Origin: Mactra quadrangularis
Lineage: Eukaryota; Mollusca; Bivalvia; Venerida; Mactridae
Length of the DNA: 64,000 nucleotides
Direction of reading: 5' to 3'
Assembly (NCBI GenBank): GCA_025267735.1
Contig: CM046299.1
Span: 12,608,232-12,672,231 of the forward strand
Shown here piece by piece: positions 14,301 through 23,300 of the stretch. Made by a program: the position numbers and the translations under genes. The first letter of the stretch is position 1. Every line of letters begins with the position of its first letter. The notes below the pieces were generated by a model. It saw nothing but the letters and a program-made list of their open reading frames with translations, was not told where the DNA came from and did not search any database.

Positions 14301-17300
14301 GACCTCTTGATCCCTAAGCGTGCGTCCTACCACTTGACCTCTGCTCCTTCTAGTTATGCACTGTTCCATTAATGTGCCTCTAGGACCCCCAAATGGAATT
14401 TCATAACTAGTTTGTTAAATTTGCAGTGTGTGTAGGCATTAAGAACTCTAAGGTCTAAGGTTGATGACCTCTTGTGAGAACTACACTAGTGTCTCAGGTC
14501 CAGGGCAGCATATTATCAAATATCTTATGATAATTTTACAATACAATATAGAAGGATTTACGACTAAAATCGGTCGTAAGACGCTTGATAATACAGGCCC
14601 CAGGACCCTTACCGAATATACCAGTTTATGTTAAAAAATTGCAGTTCAAATTCACTGTACAACATAATTTACATATTATTTTATAATTAAGAATTGTTTA
14701 TAAAAGTTATATAGATATTATATGATACTATATATTTATTAGAATGATTGCATGAGTTTGTGCTTGCATGAAGCTGCATCAATACAATGTGTGATATATT
14801 AAATATACATATATAAATATGAATGAAATTATATTATTATTACTGCATGGTTTAAGTTGTATTATTGTTTTATATTTTATGTAAATTTAAAGCTGTGTAA
14901 AAATACCTAGCATGGTTATAATGTAGTGGCTGCTGCTTTTTTAGATTTGAAAACTTTGTAAACTTGAACCAATTGTTAAAGGAACTTGGTGTTGCTTGAC
15001 TTAGATAATATTACGTGAATTGAATGTTTATGTTCAACCTATGGTTTACCAATGAACTAGAACAAACACTTGTCTACTTAGAAATATGTTTGTTTCTTGT
15101 CTGTTATGAACTTATGACCACCATTAAGTGACTTGTATTTTAGTTAAAAGATGGTGTTTTTTTAAGAATATATCTATCAGATTGATAGAGAAAGTGCCTG
15201 ACCAAACAATTATTAAATTACGAGTCCATAGACTTCCATCTATTCATATTGTTATAAAAAAAAATTGTTGAAAGTTTTGGTTAAGATGCCAGACTGCTTT
15301 AATTCTACAGAAATTTCATTGTACTGAGACATTTCATTGGATAATATCTAAATAGTCTAATATTCCATTAAAAATAATTATATAACCTATCATCAACTCA
15401 CTGAGTGGCACTGATTCAAATGGCTTTCTAAAAATGCTAATTTTCACCGTTGTACAATTGTATATTATGTTTGGTGATTGTTATACTGTATACGTCTTAA
15501 TATTGGCGCCCGTTTTATTTTGGCGGTTTTGGCGGTCGATGTCGGAACCGCCAAATATTAGCCCCGCCAATATAAAACACCGCCAAATATTGACCGCGCC
15601 AATATAAAACAACGCTAATATAAAACACCGCCAAAATATTACGTAAGTACGGCTCTCACTAAGATTGATTTATTTTCCTTTGTAATTATTACATACGGCT
15701 AGTCAACTATCGTAATAAAGGACTAGCAAAAATATACTTGAAAAAAGTATTATAGCTTGTTTTTTTATTGCACGTTTTGTTGATTATTCTTGCTTGCTTG
15801 AATAGATAATGAACTGCCATGATCAATAATGTCATTGTTATTATCATTATCATCATTCGAAGATGTTCAGGCACACTTCATTCAGGATAAAGTGAGATAT
15901 TGTATACATGTAGTATTGTACAGTTTTGTCTGAGGTAACATCTCAAATGACAAATTAACGAAATTTTAATATAGAAAAATGAACAAAGAAATCTTGCAAT
16001 AAAAACTTGCTTGGACTCGAAACATAAATTAATTTCATCAATACATAACTATTATACAGTCTACTACTATGAACTCGTTAAGATTGCAACTAGTTTGAAT
16101 ATACTATGCAATAATGACAGTTTTTCAATGTAAATTGCCCCAGAATATAGTGATGTTGTGAAGTATACAATTCGTACAACAGAAATTACGCGTTATTTGT
16201 CACACTTCAGTCCATTATAACAATCGTCTGCTCATTAATCCGGGTACCTGGTATGTTATTTTGTTAAATTGTATACATCGATTGTATAATAGAGCAAAAC
16301 AAAATCAATAAAAAATGAGATCAATTATTCAATTAAAATATAATATAATTACCCGTTTTCGCCTAATATTATTCACGTTTTAATTTTGGCGGCTTAGACG
16401 ACGAGCATGGGTTTATTTTGGCGGTTTAGACAACTAGCATGGGTTAATATTGGCGGTTAGCCTTTAACCGCCAAATATTGACCCCGCCAATATAAAAGCA
16501 TCGGAAAAACGCCAATATTTGCACCCGCCAATATAAAGACGCATACAGTATATTATACAACACTTCAAGCACCTTTGTTTATTTTGTGATACATTATAAC
16601 CTCTGCAGAGTGGCCCTTAACAGAGCAGATCTTCTGCACAACGAGAGCTTTTGATATTTCCATAAGGTGTAAATTTCTAACTAACCTCTGCAGAGCAACA
16701 ACCTCTGAACAGCAACAACCACTGAAAGCAACACACCTTAGTCCCTCCCAGTGGGTGTTGTTCAAGAGGGGTTGTACTGTAATACATATAATATAGTATT
16801 AGCATGCTATCAATAATTTACAGAAGGAAAAACGACACAAATGTATTCACATATCTACGGATGACTGTACTTGTCTTGGAAAATCATCATCGTCATCATC
16901 ATGGAAAGATAATTGCTGCTTTGAGGCGGGGGTGGGTAAAGCACGCTAGTAACTGCTCGTAGTATATCATAGATTTCACTGTACAACTCTTATTTTAGTG
17001 TATATATAAAGAGACTGTTGTGGCTTTCTGTGTTTTTATGTAGTTATCACTTATACACGGACTAGCTCATATCTGACACTCATCTTCAAGTCTTGCACTG
17101 CTTTTTTCATCTACATCTCTTATTTTTGTTTTTCATATTTTTTGTTGACAAATTTAATTACTGTAGTACTTAGGTAGTTTTTACTTATTGGTCTATAATT
17201 AAAATAACTGGTATAGGTTCGTAGTATTTTCATTCATGTAATTGACCCATTTGTTAACAAATAATATTCTGGCTTGCCCTTGCTACAATTGAAAGACTGT

Positions 17301-20300
17301 GGTAATTATAAAGTTGCTGATGTTAAAAAGCTTGAAGATTAGGACAAAGCACATTTAATGAAGGTGTATCTTAATAACTTGGTCACCAAGTTTGCAATGC
17401 TTTAGCAACTACAAGGTCAAGGAAAAATACTTTTGAAGATTTTTATCTGGATTTTTGTGAAAAAATTGGAGATGTTTTTTTATTTGGTTGCAATAAAGAA
17501 CATTTTTAAAAAGAGAAAAACTGCCAATTAACCCAACTTGCTACTTGATTTCTATAAGGCTGTAAATATGACGAGAATGTTGCAGAGAGCAGTTGTTTTG
17601 TTGGGTGTTTAGAGGGAGGGAGAGGGGGTGTAATCATTGATGTTGAATATTTAATTTTCTTTCTATGTTAATCTTTATATTAATCATGAAAGCTAGTGCT
17701 AACTGTTGTCTTAGCAGACTTTACTTTGCTATTATTACGCTTAGAAATATTTCCTATTCTTACAAATATGTATAGATAATTTATTAAGTTTTTTTGTGTA
17801 GAATTTTTCTCTTCGAATAGTATCGAATAAAGAGTTTTTATTTTGGGGTCAAGGGGTCCATTTTATTAAAGGGTTTTTCATAGATAATACTTCACTGAAG
17901 ATTACGTAATCTCAATTCATTATGCTTATTTCCATACAATGCCATTTGCATCTGTATTGAAACAGACCCCAGATAAATGGCCCTCAACAAGCATGAAAGT
18001 GGTCTGCACATAATGCATCTTTATGGAGTGGACAGACTTATTAAAATCAAGCAAATATATTTTGGAGTGGTGGGAATTTAATGATGGAAAAAATAGCCAA
18101 AATTTTACTTAAAATTGTTTCTGGAATTGTACTTAGTAGATTGTTGGAGCTTATTTAACTTTTTCTAACACATTGATATTGTTCTATAGCTTGCATTTGG
18201 CTTTAACTTATCTTAATTATATTTCTTATATTATAATTAGGCTTTAATTAACTTATAACAAATGTACATTGTATTATTTTATAGTTCGATATTTAACCTG
18301 TCCAAAAGTTCAATATTTTTTCAGTTTTTGCTCACTCCAAAATCAAGTTGCCAACTGACTGTGACCCAAGTACTGATTCTAGATTGTGTTAAGTTAGTTA
18401 TTAAGTGTGTTATTTTAATGAACATAGCATACTTGAATTAGATTTTAAAAAGTTGTCCCTGCAATTTATTACAACTGGTTGAACATGATTTCAAGAAAAA
18501 ATTCTGCTCTGTTTAAAATTGCTAATAGTTGTGGATTGTGTTCTTTTGTCTGTCTATGAATACAAAGCATAGTTAATCAACATAAAACATGCTACATGTT
18601 TGTGTAGTTAAGTCATTATAAAGCCTTTTGAAATGAATCTAGTCATCCCCCTAACCTTCTAGCAGCAGCCCAGTAGCTTGTTCAGTTACCGCGAACGTTA
18701 CAAAATGTTCCGTTACGATACATTCGGAACTCCTCGACCATTCACTGTGATTAATCTCGGACATATTTAGGCCCTATTTTGAAACTACTGTTGTAGAAGT
18801 AAACAAATAAATGATCGTTTAGGCAATTAGTGATGTTTCGTTTTTAGTCCGTAAATTTTGAAACATCACTCATTGCCTTAATGATCGCATATTTGTGTAT
18901 TAGATGAGATTGTTTGCAGTGAATGGCCGAGGAGTTCCGAATGTATTGTTACAGAACGTTCTGTAATGTTTTGTGTAATTGAACAGACTACAGAGCTTGG
19001 AACTAATGAAAATTTAAAATTTATAGTAGTCAGACCAGTTGAAAGTTTTGCACTTTACTTTGTTACATACAATGTAAGAAACCAGGACAGTGCTTGAAAG
19101 TTTGGGGCAAAGACTGTGATCCTTATCAAAATGCAAATAATTATTACGTCATTTGTTTTATCTTCAGATATAACTTTATACACTGAAAGCCTTTTTTGAC
19201 AGGTTAAAACATTGAACTATAATGTAATAATTTATAATAATAATAATCAGCATTCACATGCATGAAATCTTTAAAAACTATGTTTTTCAATTTTGCATGG
19301 TAGAAATTTACGTGCCTTTAGTATCGTTTTTGTTTCATTCATTCATTTAAGTTTTTATTAAAGTAAAGTTTATGCTTAGGTGCATTTTGACTTGGCATTT
19401 TTATAAAAGAATGGCTTATTAAGTTTGTCTTGGCATTATTTGCATGATGCGATCATTGTAATTTTATAATCAAATTTTCATCCCTTATGGAATGCATTTG
19501 TTTTAGGTGCGAGATATTTTTATTTATTGTTTTTACTTGTTTAAGCTTGTGGGACCAAAGATCTAAGGTATTTGAACTTGAAAAATGGACTACATGCTGT
19601 TAAAACTCAGATATTTTTTGTGTATTATTTCAATAACATAAGACAATGACTGCGATAACATGAGCTTAGAAAAGTATATTTGAGTATTGCTTTTAAAATA
19701 AGTGAAATATAGACTGGTTATGAAGATCAGGATTGATTTTGGACCAAAGGAAATGTTATTTTTCCCTATTATAAAATGCTGAAATAATGCAATTCAGGTT
19801 TTCGAAATTTTTAATTTTCACCTTTGTAATATGTTATTCAAGTATGGACACTTCGTTTTTTAGCTCGACTTTACGAAGTAATGTAGAGCTCTCCTACTCG
19901 CCCCGGCGTCCGCGTCAGCGTCCACATTTCTGATTTAAGTTTTTGTGCAGTAAAATACTTTCTTCTATATCTTTGTTATTTCTTAAGATATTAACTTCAA
20001 ACTTTAAATATATGTTCCTTACTATCAACCACATCTCATGTGACAAGGTCCATAACTCCAAACACATTTTTTTAAGAATTATCTCCCCTTGAACTGATTG
20101 AAGTTTTTGTGCACAGATTAAAGTTTTTGTGCAGTAAAATACTTTTTTCTGTATCTTTGTTATTTCTTAAGATATTAACTTCAAACTTTAAATATATGTT
20201 CCTTTCTATCAACCACATTTCATGTGACATGGTCCATAACTCTGAATGCATTTTTTTTAGAATTATCTCCCCTTGAACTTAGAGTTTTCTTTAAAAAATG

Positions 20301-23300
20301 TTTGTTTTTACTGCAGCTGTTTTATTTCTTTAGGTATTGATTTCAAACTTTAAATATATGTTCCTTATTATCAACCACATCTCATGTGACAAGGTTCATA
20401 ACTCTGTATACATTATTTTCAAAGTTATCCCCCTTGAACTTATAATTTTCTTTAATAAATATTTGTTTTTACTGCAACTGTTTTATTTCTTTAGGTATTG
20501 ACTTTAAATATATGTTCCTTATTATCAACCACATCTCATGTGACAAGGTTCATAACTCCAAATATATTTTTTCAGAATTATCTCCCCTTGAAATTAGAGT
20601 TTTCTTTAAAAAATGTTTGTTTTTACTGCAACTGTTTTATTTCTTCAGGTATTGACTTCAAACTTAAGATATATGTTCCTTATTATCAACCACATCTCAT
20701 GTGACAAGATTCATAACTCCTTATACATTTTTTCAGAGTTATCCCCCTTGAACTTATAGTTTTCTATTTTTTTCATTTTTTTTTTCTTTGAATTTGTTAA
20801 GGTTGTATTTTCAAATTTTAAAATATGTATGTTCCTTATCGTCAACCACATCTCCTGTGACAAACACTTACTAAGTCGAGCATGCTGTCTCCTCTGACAG
20901 CTCTTGTTTGGTACAAAATCCTTAGAACTTGGAACAATATTGAGTTTTAAGCATGAAATCCAATTTTCTTCTAAAACCTTTGATCTAAATGTCTGGCATT
21001 TTGAACCACTTTCATAGTAACATTCTAGAATATAAATATATTGACGTGTATACTATTATTGTTTTCAGGATGAAGATTTAAAACGTGTATTTCTACCGCC
21101 ACCAGAGTATGGTAGTGTAACATATTCACATAATAAATTAGATTCACCAACATTTGATCATAGACATCCTATACATACTGAACCTAAACATTTATATAAT
21201 GGTAGTGATACTGACTCTTGTAGAAAATCACCTTGGCATTATGATGGTAAGTATAGTCCCCTCGTCATCAGGGTACTGGTATCTATTTATCAATCCCTGT
21301 GGAGTCCCACAAATTGGCACAACAGAATTATACCACCCTGCCAGGTACTCATTTTTTACCGGGATGGATTGAAGCAATCCCAGGTAAATTTCTTGCTTGA
21401 GAAAATTAGCAGTGCCCCCAATGGGGTTCGAAGGAAGGACCTCTTGATCCCAAAATGCGCATCCTACATCTGGACTACTGCTCCAATACACACTTAATGT
21501 AATGAGGCTACACATTATGGCTTATGTTTTACTATAAGGAATAATTCTATATGTTAGCTATATGTAATACTGTTGCCAATAGTTGGACAGCTACTCTACT
21601 CGATACAGAGGAAAAATGATTACGGAAAATATTTCATGACTAACTCTACTAAAGTATGTAGGTCCTACATGAATGTTATCTACAAACCACTAAAACTAAC
21701 ATCTTTTATATTTGCCCTGAATTGTTGAAATTAATGAAAATCTCTAGTTGCCATGGTAGTAAAGGCATATGCTAATTTACTGTACTTGTTTTTGGGGATC
21801 TTCACTGTGAATTCATCCCACAATAATACAGTTCTATGGTATTTCAGATCCTTATTCTAAAGATCATTATCGTAGTAAAGGAACATTTGATAGTGAATAT
21901 CCTGATCGAGGAAAGAATCAATATTATGAACAAAATGGACATGTTGCAAATGGAGGAAGGCCAAAGGTAAACACTTTGTTTTGTTTTATTTAGATTTTTG
22001 TCGCTATTTTAAAATTAAGTTTTTTGTCATTACACTGCAGAATGTTCTGGTGTTCTGTGCAGTTTTTTCTGGACTCAGTTAGGTTGCTGAGATTGCAATA
22101 TGCAGAATTTACATTCTAGTGATCTAGTGTCCAAAAGGGGAGGCTGGTTGGAGTCTCACTCAGGATGGTTATACCCATCCATGAAAGTTTGACAGTAGTT
22201 CTGATTTTTCTGTGTTAATAAGGTGTATGGAGACATTGCCTTCCATGTGGAAGGATGAGTGCATACTAATTATAGAAAAAGGCTAGAAAAACTGGGTTAG
22301 GTGAGCTAGTTGCTGTAAAAATAACCATGACAGTTATTTTGCTGGAATGCTTATTATTTATATGCCCATTTAAAATATACTCACAAAGTATTGGTAATTT
22401 GTTAAAATATTATGAGGGTTATAAAATTCTGGGAATCAAAGTTTTATGTCCAAATTTAGTGATACTCTTTTATATTATTTATATAACAATTCTGTCTGGT
22501 TTGGACATCAAAAAGCATGATATACTTTTTATTAGCTCGATTTTTCAACAACAAAAAATCAGCTAATAGTTTTGCAAAACACAGGTTGGTGGGAAGGCAA
22601 GCGGTCAGATGTCCGGTGTTGTTAACTATTGCGTCAAAAGTTTTTCTCTACCATATATTTCTGCCATTTATTGTCAGATTTTTATGAAATTCATACAATG
22701 ATAACATACCATGTGATGAACAGAATTAGAAAGTAACCACAACTCTACCTGGCTTTATTATGGATTATTTCCCTTTGTAATTTTTGTGTTAAAGTTTTTA
22801 AATCCAGCTTTAATGTGGTTTCCACATTACATTTCTTGTCTCATTACAGTATAAGTTTCATTAACACTTGTATTTTACTGTCTCATTGTAGAGTGTAGCA
22901 GAGTTATCCGAGAGGTCAAGTCGACCATCTAGTCGAGGGGGTCAAAATAAAACTCCTCCCCCACCACCAGTTAGATCTTCCAGTAAAGGTGCGGCTGATA
23001 TCCCACCACTTCCTGCTAGGAATTATGGGTCACAAGAGGTCCTACCACGTTACGTGCCACCACCAGGTCTGTACTTATGATGTGTCTGTCTGTCCGTCTG
23101 TTCGTATCTCTGTCTACACTCCTCTGGTGAGATTTTATTTCATTATGTCACTAGATGTAGGTAGATCTAGTACTTAGATGAGGGCTTTAGTATCAGCCAG
23201 TCACTAGATGAGGGCTTTAGTATCAGCCAGTCACTAGATGAGGGCTTTAGTATCAGCCAGTCACTAGATGATGGTTTTTAGTACCAACCAGTCACTAGAT

